Shown here piece after piece: positions 54,297-63,971 of a DNA stretch of 64,000 bases. Position numbers and translations under genes: made by a program. Numbering within the stretch: position 1 is the stretch's first letter; each line of letters starts with the position of its first letter. Source of the DNA: Sphingobacterium sp. UBA2700. GTDB lineage: Bacteria; Bacteroidota; Bacteroidia; Sphingobacteriales; Sphingobacteriaceae. Location of the stretch: the NCBI GenBank assembly GCA_002354335.1, contig DELI01000013.1, forward strand, positions 1-64,000. The letters run 5' to 3'. The notes under the pieces are model-generated. The model saw only the letters and a program-made list of their open reading frames with translations. It was not told the origin of the DNA and did not search any database.

Positions 54297-54361
54297 AACC
54301 CCTATCATTCCCTATTCGAAAGGCTTTTGATAGGGGTTTGTATTGGGTTTGAAAGGGCTTT
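54297..54361. repeat. intergenic palindromic repeat, copy 3
   Basis: AACCCCTATCA (54297-54307) pairs perfectly with TGATAGGGGTT (54328-54338), followed by the shared core TGTATTGGGTTTGAAAGGGC. It lies between convergent genes, as copy 1 does. Confidence 0.78.
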
Positions 54362-54430
54362 AAAAGGGATATGAGTAAACGAAGTCTCAAACGATGCTGC
54401 TTGTTGATAGGAAGAAACCCTCATAAAAAA

Positions 54431-54451
54431 AAGCTGCCTTTTGGGCAGCTT
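54431..54451 (-). terminator. rho-independent terminator of the TPR gene
   Basis: AAGCTGCC/GGCAGCTT with loop TTTTG; on the minus strand eight T follow directly. Confidence 0.9.
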
Positions 54452-54472
54452 CCTCATTCTTAATATTACGTT

Positions 54473-56785
54473 TTAGAAAAACTTAGAAAACAAGCTCGGC
54501 TTTTTCCAGCTGTTTTTATATTCTTTTGCTAGTGCGGAAGGATCATCGAATGAGAGCACATAGTTCAATGTTTTATGTGCCTCTTTCAGATCTCCGGATT
54601 GATATAGCGCATGAGCCTTTGCCAGGTACACATTCTCCGACAGCTCATCATAGCCCCATCCCTCCTGATCGTAGATTGCTTGGTACTGATCAGTATATTG
54701 CTCAACCAAAGCCTTATTGTTCATCTTATCTTGCAGCTGAATGCCATAGCTCAACCATAGCGTATATTCCGAGGCTTCCAGTGTCTGTCCTACGAATTGA
54801 TTATACTCTTCGAACATAGCGGCGCCTTCGCGATATTGAGCCAGTAGATAGTGGCTCTTAACGATCATATAAATTGTCTTCGCCTTATCAAAGTCATTCA
54901 ACAAAAACGAACGCTTGTTCTCCATGTACAATCGCGCTGCTTTATTGACTTCAGCATAATTCTCCGCCTCGTTATTGATCTGCATCAATTGATATTGCGG
55001 ATTAGCCTCGTCTGGGAAACGGCTTCCTAGTTCCGCATAATAGCGATGTCGAACCTCCGTAGGTTCGTCCGCGAAATGATTATATAAAACGCCTTCGACT
55101 AGATTTTTGGCGTATTCAAAGTCCCGAAAATCATAATCCGAGATATCCGGGTTTTCGTTGTAATGCCCATAGATTTCAAATAGCAATTCTTCAGCTTCTG
55201 CCTTGATATCTTCGGAGAGGCCTAGCTTTTCATGCACGACGATCTGTGAGGCGCGATGCTGTATATAATTATAATAATACACCATATCCTCGTTATAAAC
55301 GCTGAAGAAGTTATGAATCGCGACGTTTGCCCCCTCATAGTCCTCCCCTTTTATCAAAGCATCCACCAGGGTGTTGTGCAATTCGGGGAATTCCGAATAC
55401 TGCAGGCCTTCCTGCGCAATCTCCGCCGCATCTGCATAACGTTGAAATGCTGCCAGAACAATCGCATAGTTATTGCAGTTCATCGCCATATTGTGGCGGT
55501 CACCTAGCGTATCGCTATCAAATTCTCCATCATCAAAATAGCGATGGAATGCCTTATAAGCCTGTTTATAGATTGCTAGCTCGATCTTTCGAAATTCCAT
55601 CTTCGTCTCCTCGTCCACGTTAAGTCCCACAATGAAATTCGCCATATCGACCCCTCCATTGTAAAGGTCTCGTGGTTTATCTTTAAAAGTGGGCACCGAA
55701 GAAGTGATAAGCTGATGTGCCAAAAACTTAGACTCTACCATACGACGCCAACTATAAACATTTAGATTTAACGTGCAGGCTTGGTCTAATAATTTAATTG
55801 CTTCGATATAGTCCCCATGCTCGTATAAGTAGGTGCCTGCAAAATGAAAGCTCCCATATTCCTTGGGGTTGCTCTGCATTAGAGCGCCGGCATGACGAAA
55901 ATAAAAATCCTCCTCCTTGCCGATCATATCTGCATAATTACGCTCGATAATCATCTGATAATAAAAAACATCAGGATTGCTGTAGGATTGGTTGATCAAA
56001 CCTTCAAATCGGTGATACCATTTAACCAGCCCTTCTTGTGTCGGCGTATCGGAATTGTCGCCCTCAATGAGCTTCATCATGATTTTTAGCGATAGGTCCA
56101 CCGCCTGGTTTTCATGAGCAATCTCTGCCAGATCCAAATAGCTTTGGTTATTGTGGCTCACATAACGGTCGATTTGATCGGCTATCATCTTGATAATCTC
56201 AGCACCCGTCGCAAGTTTGGAATAATCAAGCACATATATTTTCTTCAACCAGAAGTAAGAAATATTCTTATCCAGTACATCCCGGTTATCAGCAAATCTT
56301 TCCTTAAAAAAGGCTATTCCGCGGTCAATCGTAGCTAAAAGATGCTCCGTCTCGGCTAGCGATTCGTATATCTTGATTAAAAAATCAAAGCCATAAGGTG
56401 CCGAATCATTATCTGCCAACAGTTTTTGTGCATAAGAGATAAACTCATCTTTATTCTCTTCGGTTATGTGCTTCTGCGGACGTGCAATCTGCCAAAGCAC
56501 ATATTGATTGCCCAAAGGATAATTCAATATATTATATAGCGCTTTATTGTTGGAAGGGTCTATCGTTAAAATTCTTCGTAGATAAGGTATAACCTGCTTT
56601 TGTATAGCCACGTAGGCCTCCTCGTGTCCTTCCCTATAGGCAAGATCATGGTGTGCAACAGCCATCAAAAATAACACATCCAAATCGTCCGGAGAGGAAG
56701 CAAGCGACTTCTCCCCCTCAGCGATACAGGTTTCTAATTCGTTGGCATAAAATAATTGTTCTAATTCTTCGTAGTTCATATTCAT
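54473..56785 (-). CDS. large tetratricopeptide-repeat protein
   Basis: ~770 aa from the ATG preceding NMNYEELEQL (an ATG two codons later is equally possible; the longer TTG frame crosses a palindrome and is rejected). No signal peptide or membrane helix, so cytosolic. Helical TPR-like repeats occur throughout, e.g. DLDVLFLMAVAHHDLAYREG, GDYIEAIKLLDQACTL, RYADAAEIAQEGLQYSEFP and YLAKAHALYQSGDLKEAHKTL, and it is rich in Tyr, Glu and Asp. It probably scaffolds protein complexes; no enzymatic domain seen. It has its own terminator and an upstream inverted repeat. Confidence 0.82.
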   Translation of the reverse strand: MNMNYEELEQLFYANELETCIAEGEKSLASSPDDLDVLFLMAVAHHDLAYREGHEEAYVAIQKQVIPYLRRILTIDPSNNKALYNILNYPLGNQYVLWQIARPQKHITEENKDEFISYAQKLLADNDSAPYGFDFLIKIYESLAETEHLLATIDRGIAFFKERFADNRDVLDKNISYFWLKKIYVLDYSKLATGAEIIKMIADQIDRYVSHNNQSYLDLAEIAHENQAVDLSLKIMMKLIEGDNSDTPTQEGLVKWYHRFEGLINQSYSNPDVFYYQMIIERNYADMIGKEEDFYFRHAGALMQSNPKEYGSFHFAGTYLYEHGDYIEAIKLLDQACTLNLNVYSWRRMVESKFLAHQLITSSVPTFKDKPRDLYNGGVDMANFIVGLNVDEETKMEFRKIELAIYKQAYKAFHRYFDDGEFDSDTLGDRHNMAMNCNNYAIVLAAFQRYADAAEIAQEGLQYSEFPELHNTLVDALIKGEDYEGANVAIHNFFSVYNEDMVYYYNYIQHRASQIVVHEKLGLSEDIKAEAEELLFEIYGHYNENPDISDYDFRDFEYAKNLVEGVLYNHFADEPTEVRHRYYAELGSRFPDEANPQYQLMQINNEAENYAEVNKAARLYMENKRSFLLNDFDKAKTIYMIVKSHYLLAQYREGAAMFEEYNQFVGQTLEASEYTLWLSYGIQLQDKMNNKALVEQYTDQYQAIYDQEGWGYDELSENVYLAKAHALYQSGDLKEAHKTLNYVLSFDDPSALAKEYKNSWKKPSLFSKFF

Positions 56786-56850
56786 AAAAGAGTACGCTAT
56801 ATCTATAAAATTCGTATACGGAGCGATTAAAAAATGTCGGCCGCTACTTT

Positions 56851-56870
56851 TTGTGTAGCAAATTACACAA
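56851..56870. promoter_or_regulatory. 7-bp inverted repeat upstream of TPR gene
   Basis: TTGTGTA-GCAAAT-TACACAA, perfect arms, 66-85 bp before the TPR start. Candidate operator for a dimeric regulator. Confidence 0.4.
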
Positions 56871-57032
56871 TCTAAACTCAACAGTACATGGCCTATTTCA
56901 GGGATATTTAGGAATCAGGGAGAAAAATCTCATCTAAGGTTAAAATCAACGCAGCTATGGTAGATGTTCACTTACTAATCCTATCTTTATGGAAAGGTTC
57001 AATTTCAAAAATTTAAAGAGCAGGAAACTGAG

Positions 57033-57413
57033 ATGAACAAAAGAGAAGAGATCATTCGTAATTACATTAGCGGTTACAACAATTTTGACATCCCTCGGAT
57101 GTTGGCAGACTTTGCTGATGATATTCAATTCGAGAATATACAGAATAATGTAACCACAGACACGTTGGAAGGAAAGGATGCATTCCGTGAACAGGCGGAA
57201 ATGGCAATGGAATATTTTTCAGATCGCAAGCAGACCATTACTTCGATTCAACATCTCAGCGATTACTCCGAAATTGAAATTGACTATGAAGCTACCCTGG
57301 CTGTGGACTTCCCGGGCAGCGTAAAAAAGGGTGATAAGATTAATTTGAAAGGCAAGTCAATCTTTACATTCACCGAAGACAATAAGATACAAAAACTACT
57401 GGATATCAGTTAA
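57033..57413 (+). CDS. SnoaL-like (NTF2 fold) protein
   Basis: 126 aa. It opens with the NTF2-like first helix REEIIRNYISGYNNFDIPRMLADFADDIQFEN, then a strand/helix with EGKDAFREQAEMAMEYFSDRKQTI and ends FTFTEDNKIQKLLDIS, typical of SnoaL-like polyketide-cyclase-fold proteins. Such proteins are often small-molecule isomerases or ligand binders; the substrate cannot be read from the sequence. Convergent with the aldo/keto reductase, 38 bp apart. Confidence 0.85.
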   Translation: MNKREEIIRNYISGYNNFDIPRMLADFADDIQFENIQNNVTTDTLEGKDAFREQAEMAMEYFSDRKQTITSIQHLSDYSEIEIDYEATLAVDFPGSVKKGDKINLKGKSIFTFTEDNKIQKLLDIS

Positions 57414-57451
57414 TGTCCACCCTTATTGCTTCTGCTTTATCCTTATTCGCT

Positions 57452-58435
57452 TTAAAAAGCATCGACAACGGCACTCACAAACTCCAGTTCATCGGCCGAT
57501 AAATTCAGGTCGATAGCCTTCGCATTTTGTACCGCTTGCTCGGCGTTTCTCGCTCCTGCCAAAGCTACCGTAATCCCAGCACGTTCAATTGTCCAGCGCA
57601 ATACAAGTTGGCTAAGACTAACCTTTTTATCATCGGCAAGTGGCTTAATACGCTCTAAAAGTATGTTTGCTTTTTCAATAAAATCGGGTTGGAAATGGGG
57701 AAGACTAGCCCGATGGTCGCCTTCCTGGAAGGTATAGCCCGCATGGATCTTGCCGGTCAATAAACCACGCTCCAAAGGACTATATGCCAATACCGATTTA
57801 CCGTGTTGAATACAATAAGGAACTGTTTCGTCCTCCACGCCTCGGTTTACCATACTAAATGGAATTTGGTTGGACACAAGGGGTATCGTGCGTTCTGCTT
57901 CTGCCATCTGCGCAGCATTGTAGTTGCATACGCCTACATAGCGAACCTTGCCCTGCTCCACCAATCGCGATACCGCCTCGAATGTTTCGTCAATCGGCGT
58001 CGTAACATCAGGCCAGTGAATCTGATACAGATCGATATAGTCTGTACCTAATCGTTTCAGACTTTGTTCACATTCGTAGATTACCGAATCTTTGCCGGCA
58101 TATTTATAGATCTCGATTGCTTCACCATCGTTGTTTTTACTGTGGAATGCAAAATCACCTTGATCTGAATCCCAGCGCATTCCAAACTTTGTCAACAGCT
58201 GAAATTGATCGCGCGGCAGACCTTTTATTGCTTCACCGACAATCTCTTCAGAAGTCCCCTGCCCATAAATCGGCGCAGTATCAATAGAGGTTACGCCTAA
58301 GTCGTAGGATGCTCGAATGGCTTCGATTGCATCATTTCTATCGGTTGAACCCCACATCCAGCCGCCTGCGGCCCACGCACCGAAGGTAATCGCAGATACG
58401 CTTAATTCGCTATTGCCTAATTTTCTGTATTCCAT
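57452..58435 (-). CDS. aldo/keto reductase
   Basis: A 327-aa NADPH-dependent TIM-barrel oxidoreductase. Catalytic tetrad Asp52, Tyr57, Lys83 and His140 (TSIDTAPIYGQGTSEE, LTKFGMRW, LYQIHWPD). A ~20-residue insert between Lys and His (DSDQGDFAFHSKNN) is larger than in the simplest family members. Phosphate-binding C-terminal LAGARNAEQAVQNAKA. Monocistronic; substrate unknown. Confidence 0.93.
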   Translation of the reverse strand: MEYRKLGNSELSVSAITFGAWAAGGWMWGSTDRNDAIEAIRASYDLGVTSIDTAPIYGQGTSEEIVGEAIKGLPRDQFQLLTKFGMRWDSDQGDFAFHSKNNDGEAIEIYKYAGKDSVIYECEQSLKRLGTDYIDLYQIHWPDVTTPIDETFEAVSRLVEQGKVRYVGVCNYNAAQMAEAERTIPLVSNQIPFSMVNRGVEDETVPYCIQHGKSVLAYSPLERGLLTGKIHAGYTFQEGDHRASLPHFQPDFIEKANILLERIKPLADDKKVSLSQLVLRWTIERAGITVALAGARNAEQAVQNAKAIDLNLSADELEFVSAVVDAF

Positions 58436-58715
58436 AAGTTCGTCGCTTTTATATTATTTAACGTTGATTGATGTTTTGTCTTATGCAAGTCGAGTATAAA
58501 GATGAGTTTCGACCCTATTTGAAATATTTCTCCGACCACTTTGCTCCACCTAACTAAATCAAAACAAGCTGATTACCCATCGTGTTGCTTAACAAATTTA
58601 TTCAATAATAAATAGGAAAACAAAATTCTGTTTCGCATTGCCAGACTTCCCTCAGGAAAGCGAATTGAGATGGAAATCTTATATTTACATAGAATTTAGG
58701 AAAGGAATAACGATT

Positions 58716-59222
58716 ATGAGAGCGACTTTAAAAACTTTAGCAGCTATGCTTTTAGTATTGGCATCCTGCAATAATCAGTCGAAAGAAAACCCAACAACAA
58801 ATTCCGACAGCGTGGAAACAGAGCAGCAGCAAGCTCCGGCAAACAATGCGATTCCCTATGTCGTAGCGCAGAATTATTTTGTGAAAAATACCGTTGGGGA
58901 AGATCGAAATGGGATTCATAAGATAGAAACGCAAGCAGCCTTCGACGAACTGTTCTCACCCGCAGCGAGCATGGGGAAGGACGGCAAACCAACGCCTATT
59001 GATTTCGATAAACAATATGTCATCGCTATTATTTCATCGACATCCGATCTGACACCGACCATCGATAGTATCGCGGTGGAAAAGCAAGGTGAGGAAATTG
59101 CCGTGACCTACAAAGAAGTGCTAGGCGAAAAACAGAGTTTTACTGTGCGCCCGGTAGCCATATTGCTTGTCGACAAACAATATCAGGGCAAGTTGAAAAC
59201 AGAAATACAGAAAGAGATTTAG
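58716..59222 (+). CDS. lipoprotein with PrcB-like domain
   Basis: 168 aa from the ATG preceding RATLKTLA, preceded by AGGAAAGGA. Lipobox LVLASCNN (Cys ~18), a Gln/Thr/Asn-rich linker (~20-45), then an alpha-beta domain (HKIETQAAFDELFSPA, IDFDKQYVIAIISS, SFTVRPVAILLVDK) resembling the C-terminal domain of PrcB-type protease-complex subunits. That family call is tentative. It ends 3 bp from the convergent MtfA-like gene. Confidence 0.72.
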   Translation: MRATLKTLAAMLLVLASCNNQSKENPTTNSDSVETEQQQAPANNAIPYVVAQNYFVKNTVGEDRNGIHKIETQAAFDELFSPAASMGKDGKPTPIDFDKQYVIAIISSTSDLTPTIDSIAVEKQGEEIAVTYKEVLGEKQSFTVRPVAILLVDKQYQGKLKTEIQKEI

Positions 59223-59225
59223 GTC

Positions 59226-60026
59226 TTATTTCAGGTCTTTTTTATCGCTGTATATTTCATCCAGGAGTTCATACAGCTCGGGATGATCTTCTTTTAATTG
59301 CTTGGGTTTTTGGAAGAAATACTCCGAAACTACCGCTAGGAACTCCGCCTGATTGGTTGCAGCATAATCGCGTATATCTGATTTGTCTCTCCGTATGAGC
59401 GATATCGTTTCATGCATCTCCTTCAACCAGGGGTTGATCAGTTCTTTGGGGATCAAGTATTCCGGAACACCATCGACTTCGCCATCTGCTTTATCGATCA
59501 GATGCACAAACTCATGAATAGCGGTGTTATTATTCGAATTCTGCTGAAAGCCCGCTAATAAGGCAGGAAGCGAAAGAATCATCTTGCGATGCATCGCACC
59601 ATCCCCTACCATGCCCAGTATATTGCGTTCGTCTTCCTGGGTATTATATTTCTCGTTAAAGACTTCCGGATAGATCAACACCTCATCTAAATTCTCATAC
59701 GACCAGGAATTGAAGTGGAATAATGGAATGGTGGCACTGGCAGCGACCAATACCCGATGCTCATCTGTGATTTTAGCGCCCTTTTCAGCGCTTATCTTAG
59801 TCGTCTTGAGGAAATACTCCACCCTATCGACAAAAGTCTTTTGCTGCTCCTGATTTAGCTTCGTAAAGAACTTCACATCCTCGGTCAATACTTTCAAGAT
59901 CGTATCATGGGAGGGAATGACATCATTGACAACCTTTTTGTTGCTAACGTTGCGCCAAACGAAATAAACGAGGATGAGTCCGAAGACGAAGATAAGGACG
60001 GTAACTAAGATAGGTGAGTATTCCAT
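59226..60026 (-). CDS. membrane-anchored MtfA-like zinc metallopeptidase
   Basis: 266 aa. An N-terminal transmembrane helix (~5-24, PILVTVLIFVFGLILVYFVW) is followed by the MtfA/M90 domain with the zinc motif HEFVH (171-175) and the third ligand Glu in NQAEFLAVVSEYFF (Glu228). ISAEKGAKITDEHRVLVAASA is another family stretch. E. coli MtfA is soluble and acts on the regulator Mlc; the anchor here implies action at the membrane. Divergent context gives no partner. Confidence 0.88.
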   Translation of the reverse strand: MEYSPILVTVLIFVFGLILVYFVWRNVSNKKVVNDVIPSHDTILKVLTEDVKFFTKLNQEQQKTFVDRVEYFLKTTKISAEKGAKITDEHRVLVAASATIPLFHFNSWSYENLDEVLIYPEVFNEKYNTQEDERNILGMVGDGAMHRKMILSLPALLAGFQQNSNNNTAIHEFVHLIDKADGEVDGVPEYLIPKELINPWLKEMHETISLIRRDKSDIRDYAATNQAEFLAVVSEYFFQKPKQLKEDHPELYELLDEIYSDKKDLK

Positions 60027-60095
60027 GCTGTTGATTGTGTTATACTAAAATAAGGGGATTCTTTAGCATTTCCTAAGCAAAAGATAGGGCTAAAA

Positions 60096-60124
60096 AAATA
60101 GCTGTCCTTTTGAGACAGCTATTT
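60096..60124 (-). terminator. rho-independent terminator of groEL
   Basis: AAATAGCTGTC/GACAGCTATTT stem; the minus strand continues with a T-run. Confidence 0.88.
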
Positions 60125-60145
60125 GATATAGGATTTTTGTTGGGC

Positions 60146-61783
60146 TTACATCATGCCGCCCATACCGCCACCCATTGGAGGTGCACCAGCACCGCCGATG
60201 TTTTCTTCAGGCTCGTCTGCCAATACACATTCTGTTGTCAATAACATTGACGCTACAGAAGCTGCATTTTCTAAGGCTACACGAGATACTTTAGTTGGGT
60301 CGATAACACCCGCAGCGATTAAGTTTTCGTATTTGTCAGTGCGTGCATTGTAACCAAAGTCTGCTGATCCTTCTTTTACTTTTTGAACGATTACAGCACC
60401 TTCGATACCTGCGTTAGCACAGATTTGACGTAATGGCTCTTCGATCGCACGTTTGATAATGTCGATACCGATTTGCTCGTCTTCATTGTCTCCTTTAAGG
60501 TCGCTTAATGCTTCAGTAGCGCGGATGAAAGCAACACCACCACCAGCAACAATACCTTCTTCTACTGCAGCGCGAGTAGCATGTAATGCATCATCAACAC
60601 GGTCTTTCTTCTCTTTCATCTCAACCTCAGTAGTTGCACCTACGTATAATACCGCAACACCACCTGATAACTTAGCTAAACGCTCTTGTAATTTCTCACG
60701 ATCGTAGTCAGATGTAGTAGTCTCAATTTGAGAACGGATTTGTGCAACGCGTGCTTTGATATCTTCAGCAACGCCAGAACCGTTGATGATCGTTGTATTA
60801 TCTTTGTCGATAACCACTTTCTCAGCTTGTCCTAAGTAAGATAACTCAGCGTTTTCTAATTTATATCCTCTTTCTTCAGAGATAACAGTACCACCAGTTA
60901 AGATCGCGATATCTTCTAACATCGCTTTACGACGGTCACCGAATCCTGGAGCTTTAACAGCAGCAACTTTCAGTGATCCACGGATTTTGTTAACTACTAA
61001 TGTAGCTAAAGCTTCACCGTCTAGATCTTCAGCAATAATTAATAATGGTTTTCCTGTTTGTACTTGTTTTTCCAAGATCGGCAACAACTCTTTCATGTTG
61101 CTGATTTTCTTGTCGTAGATCAAAATGTAAGGGCTATCTAATTCCGCTTCCATTTTATCAGAGTTTGTTACGAAGTATGGAGATAAGTATCCACGATCGA
61201 ATTGCATACCTTCAACAGTTTTAACTTCTGTTTCAGTACCTTTTGCTTCTTCAACAGTGATAACACCATCATTTCCTACTTTTTCCATAGCTTCAGCAAT
61301 TAATGAACCGATGATTTCGTCATTGTTTGCAGAGATGGAAGCAACTTGTTTGATTTTGTTGTTGTCAGCACCAACTACTTGAGATTGTGTTTTCAAGTTA
61401 TTTACAACTGCAGCGACAGCTTTGTCGATACCACGTTTTAAATCCATTGGATTTGCACCTGCAGCAACCGATTTGATACCTGGAGCAACGATAGCTTGCG
61501 CTAATACCGTTGCAGTAGTTGTACCGTCACCCGCTTGATCAGCAGTTTTAGATGCAACTTCTTTCACCATTTGAGCGCCCATGTTTTCTAAAGCATCTTT
61601 CAATTCGATTTCTTTAGCAACAGAAACACCATCTTTCGTGATTGCTGGTGATCCGAATTTCTTCTCGATAATTACGTTACGACCTTTAGGTCCTAAAGTT
61701 ACTTTTACTGCGTTCGCTAAAGTATCAACACCTTTTTTCAGTGCGTCGCGCGCTTCAACGTTATATTTTACTTGTTTTGCCAT
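60146..61783 (-). CDS. groL: chaperonin GroEL (Hsp60)
   Basis: A 545-aa ATP-dependent folding chaperone forming the double heptamer ring. Canonical motifs: [15 protein letters not shown] near residue 28, [13 protein letters not shown] (~86), [10 protein letters not shown], the apical domain, [41 protein letters not shown] and the C-terminal tail GGMGGMM. Full length and single copy in the window. 89 bp downstream of groES; together they form the groESL operon with a terminator after groEL. Confidence 0.99.
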   Translation of the reverse strand: MAKQVKYNVEARDALKKGVDTLANAVKVTLGPKGRNVIIEKKFGSPAITKDGVSVAKEIELKDALENMGAQMVKEVASKTADQAGDGTTTATVLAQAIVAPGIKSVAAGANPMDLKRGIDKAVAAVVNNLKTQSQVVGADNNKIKQVASISANNDEIIGSLIAEAMEKVGNDGVITVEEAKGTETEVKTVEGMQFDRGYLSPYFVTNSDKMEAELDSPYILIYDKKISNMKELLPILEKQVQTGKPLLIIAEDLDGEALATLVVNKIRGSLKVAAVKAPGFGDRRKAMLEDIAILTGGTVISEERGYKLENAELSYLGQAEKVVIDKDNTTIINGSGVAEDIKARVAQIRSQIETTTSDYDREKLQERLAKLSGGVAVLYVGATTEVEMKEKKDRVDDALHATRAAVEEGIVAGGGVAFIRATEALSDLKGDNEDEQIGIDIIKRAIEEPLRQICANAGIEGAVIVQKVKEGSADFGYNARTDKYENLIAAGVIDPTKVSRVALENAASVASMLLTTECVLADEPEENIGGAGAPPMGGGMGGMM

Positions 61784-61872
61784 TGTTATGAAAATTGTAG
61801 TCAGATAATAACAGCTACCGATAAATCCTTCGCTGCTACTATTGTTAGATTGTTAATGTTTGATTGATTGAA

Positions 61873-62148
61873 TTACAGAACTGCGTAAATATCAGCTTCA
61901 CGCATGATTAAATATTCTTTACCTTCATAAGTAATTTCAGTACCTGCGTATTTACCGTACAATACTTTATCACCAACTTGTACAGTAAGAGGTTCTTCAG
62001 GTTTTCCAGTACCTACTGCAACGATCGTACCTTGAGATGGTTTTTCTTTCGCCGTGTCAGGAATGTAGATACCTGATGCTGTTTTTTCTTCTGCTGGAGC
62101 AGGCTCAACTACTACTCTGTCTCCGATAGGTTTAATACTTAAAGCCAT
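61873..62148 (-). CDS. groS: co-chaperonin GroES (Hsp10)
   Basis: 91 aa, normal for GroES. Family motifs: [33 protein letters not shown] with the mobile loop, [21 protein letters not shown] and [14 protein letters not shown]. Caps the GroEL ring. First gene of the operon; no CIRCE element is visible upstream. Confidence 0.99.
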   Translation of the reverse strand: MALSIKPIGDRVVVEPAPAEEKTASGIYIPDTAKEKPSQGTIVAVGTGKPEEPLTVQVGDKVLYGKYAGTEITYEGKEYLIMREADIYAVL

Positions 62149-62363
62149 AATTGTATATCAGTTTTTTATATTTTTAATTCACTTATTTGTACGTAGGGCA
62201 TCAGTAACTATGCCAATCAAAAAAAGCACTTTCTTTTTGCCAATTTTTCCATTTTCAAGACAAATTACTGACATATGCGAAAATTAAGCCGTGTCAGGCT
62301 GTCAGAATGACCATCAAGAATATACGCTACCTTGTCATTAAGGCTATTTATTAGGCAAAGAAA
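62149..62363. promoter_or_regulatory. groESL promoter region
   Basis: 215 bp upstream of groES. It contains TGTCA-GAA-TGACC (62300-62312), one base short of a palindrome, and several T/A tracts. No CIRCE repeat (TTAGCACTC-N9-GAGTGCTAA). Confidence 0.35.
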
Positions 62364-62389
62364 AAGCCCTGTCCGGATAGGCAGGGCTT
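62364..62389 (-). terminator. terminator of secG
   Basis: AAGCCCTG/CAGGGCTT stem; followed on the minus strand by TTTCTTTG. Confidence 0.85.
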
Positions 62390-62415
62390 GGTAAATATCT
62401 TTAGTAAGACTGAAC

Positions 62416-62790
62416 TTATTTAGTAGAATCTGTAGCTGCTGGCGCCTGAGTTGCAGGTGCTGTAGTACCTGTTGCAGGAGCAGTAGGATTAGCGTTAGGA
62501 TTCAAGTTAAGGTTAGGACCTTGAGCAGGTGCTTCAATCTGATCACCTAAACCGCCAGCATTTGATCCTGATGGACCCATAATGTTGATTGCTAAACTGA
62601 ATACCATTAATGCAATGATTAAGATCCATGTACCTTTTTCTAAAATATCGCCGGTACGTTGAACCCCCATTAAATTAGCTCCGCCTGAAAATCCTGAGGA
62701 TAAACCTCCACCTTTTGGATTCTGTATCAATACGAAAAACGATAATAATAAGCTCGCTAAAATGATAAGGATAATAAATAAGGTTGTCAT
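62416..62790 (-). CDS. secG: preprotein translocase subunit SecG
   Basis: 124 aa. Two transmembrane helices (3-21 and ~55-72) flank the family loop FVLIQNPKGGGLSSGFSGGANLMGVQRTGDILEKGTW. A ~50-residue Pro/Ala/Thr/Asn-rich tail (PNLNLNPNANPTAPATGTTA) extends past the usual SecG length, as in many Bacteroidota. Component of SecYEG at the inner membrane. Lies 14 bp downstream of the acidic protein gene, so likely co-transcribed. Confidence 0.96.
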   Translation of the reverse strand: MTTLFIILIILASLLLSFFVLIQNPKGGGLSSGFSGGANLMGVQRTGDILEKGTWILIIALMVFSLAINIMGPSGSNAGGLGDQIEAPAQGPNLNLNPNANPTAPATGTTAPATQAPAATDSTK

Positions 62791-62804
62791 TTCTATATTT
62801 CTAT

Positions 62805-63971
62805 TTATAACTTTTGTTCTAATTCTTTAATTCGGGTCGCAAAGTACGATTTTTTTTCTGGATTCTCGGAAATTAATTTTTTAAATACCAAAATCGCTTT
62901 CTCGTACATTGCCTGTCCTTCGTAAATATTTGCTAATGTCTCTGTTACAACAGACAAGTGGTCTTCAGAGCTCTTTCTAGCTTTATTTTCGTTGTTGATT
63001 TCTTCCGCTTTCGGAGGCTGAATTTGTGGCTCTTCACGAATGAACTTCTCGATGACCTCATCTTTCTCTTCCGCAGGATTAAACTCTACCGTGTCTTTCT
63101 GATATTTCTCGCTGAGCTTATCTTCCGGGTTTTGTAAATGGAAGATATTCTCCCGGATTTGCTGATCTAAAATCGCCTCATCCAACTTCCGCGGATCAAA
63201 CTGTCCTTTATGGGGTTTCGGGAATACCGGCTGTGCAAAAGGTTGATAAGTATCCGCATGCTCAAGACGAGTCTTGTATAACCACCAGCGGAAGCTATAC
63301 GGCATCAACTCATCATTATATAAGCTGATATCCTCTTCAGAACTAGCCACCTGTTCTTCTTCGACAGCTTCTAATGTTGCAGGCTCTTCCTCTTCGATTT
63401 CCTCCTCTACATCCGCTTCAAGAGTGACTCTGCTAGTACTTCTTGGCTTTGCCCCTAAAGCATACTTCTCATAATCGAAAAGCTGGCTTTCATCTATCTC
63501 CTCTTCGGTCTCCTCGTTCGCTGCATCATCCCCAACATCCTGTTTATCTTCAACGAAAGCATTTGCTGTAGAACTTTCCTCTACTGTTTCTTCCGCCTCA
63601 ACTTCGATGTCCTCTTCCTCGGCAATTTCCTCTTGCAAATTATCTTCAACTTCCGCATTATCTTCCATCCCCTCAGCAGGAATAGCAGGACTCTCTACCT
63701 CTTCAAAGCTAATGTAATCATCAGAATCTACTTCTAGCTCAGGGATATCCTTTACCGGTTTTTGCAGGTAATCCCGCAACCAGAAAGCATTATAGGCATA
63801 CAACAACGTCTTTTGCTTATCAACAGGCTGTTGTTCTAATTGCTTTCTACGTTCATTTGCAAAAACGATGGGTTGAGCATAAGGATATTTGGAAAGCAAG
63901 TACTGAAAATCCGCCTCACTAACCTCCAGGGGATTCTCTAATGCTTTTCTAAATATATTAAGTTGATCCAT
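62805..63971 (-). CDS. acidic protein with C-terminal TPR-like helices, upstream of secG
   Basis: ~388 aa from the ATG preceding DQLNIFRKA (a TTG three codons earlier is less likely). The N-terminal helical part (YLLSKYPYAQPIVFANERRKQ) is followed by a very acidic low-complexity stretch (~95-215, runs such as EEEDIEVEAEE), a short ordered segment (PYSFRWWLYKTRLEHADTYQPFA), then two helices like a single TPR (YEGQAMYEKAILVFKKLISENPEKKSYFATRIKELEQKL). No signal peptide. Its place next to secG recurs in this family of bacteria as I remember it; function unknown. Confidence 0.8.
   Translation of the reverse strand: MDQLNIFRKALENPLEVSEADFQYLLSKYPYAQPIVFANERRKQLEQQPVDKQKTLLYAYNAFWLRDYLQKPVKDIPELEVDSDDYISFEEVESPAIPAEGMEDNAEVEDNLQEEIAEEEDIEVEAEETVEESSTANAFVEDKQDVGDDAANEETEEEIDESQLFDYEKYALGAKPRSTSRVTLEADVEEEIEEEEPATLEAVEEEQVASSEEDISLYNDELMPYSFRWWLYKTRLEHADTYQPFAQPVFPKPHKGQFDPRKLDEAILDQQIRENIFHLQNPEDKLSEKYQKDTVEFNPAEEKDEVIEKFIREEPQIQPPKAEEINNENKARKSSEDHLSVVTETLANIYEGQAMYEKAILVFKKLISENPEKKSYFATRIKELEQKL

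Noticed and set aside
60153..61808. plus-strand ORFs opposite groEL
   Set aside because: Shadows of the biased groEL codons; no ribosome site or protein features.
62149..62415. CIRCE or other HrcA-type heat-shock operator before groES
   Set aside because: No TTAGCACTC-N9-GAGTGCTAA match; the near-palindrome TGTCA-GAA-TGACC is one base short and could be chance.
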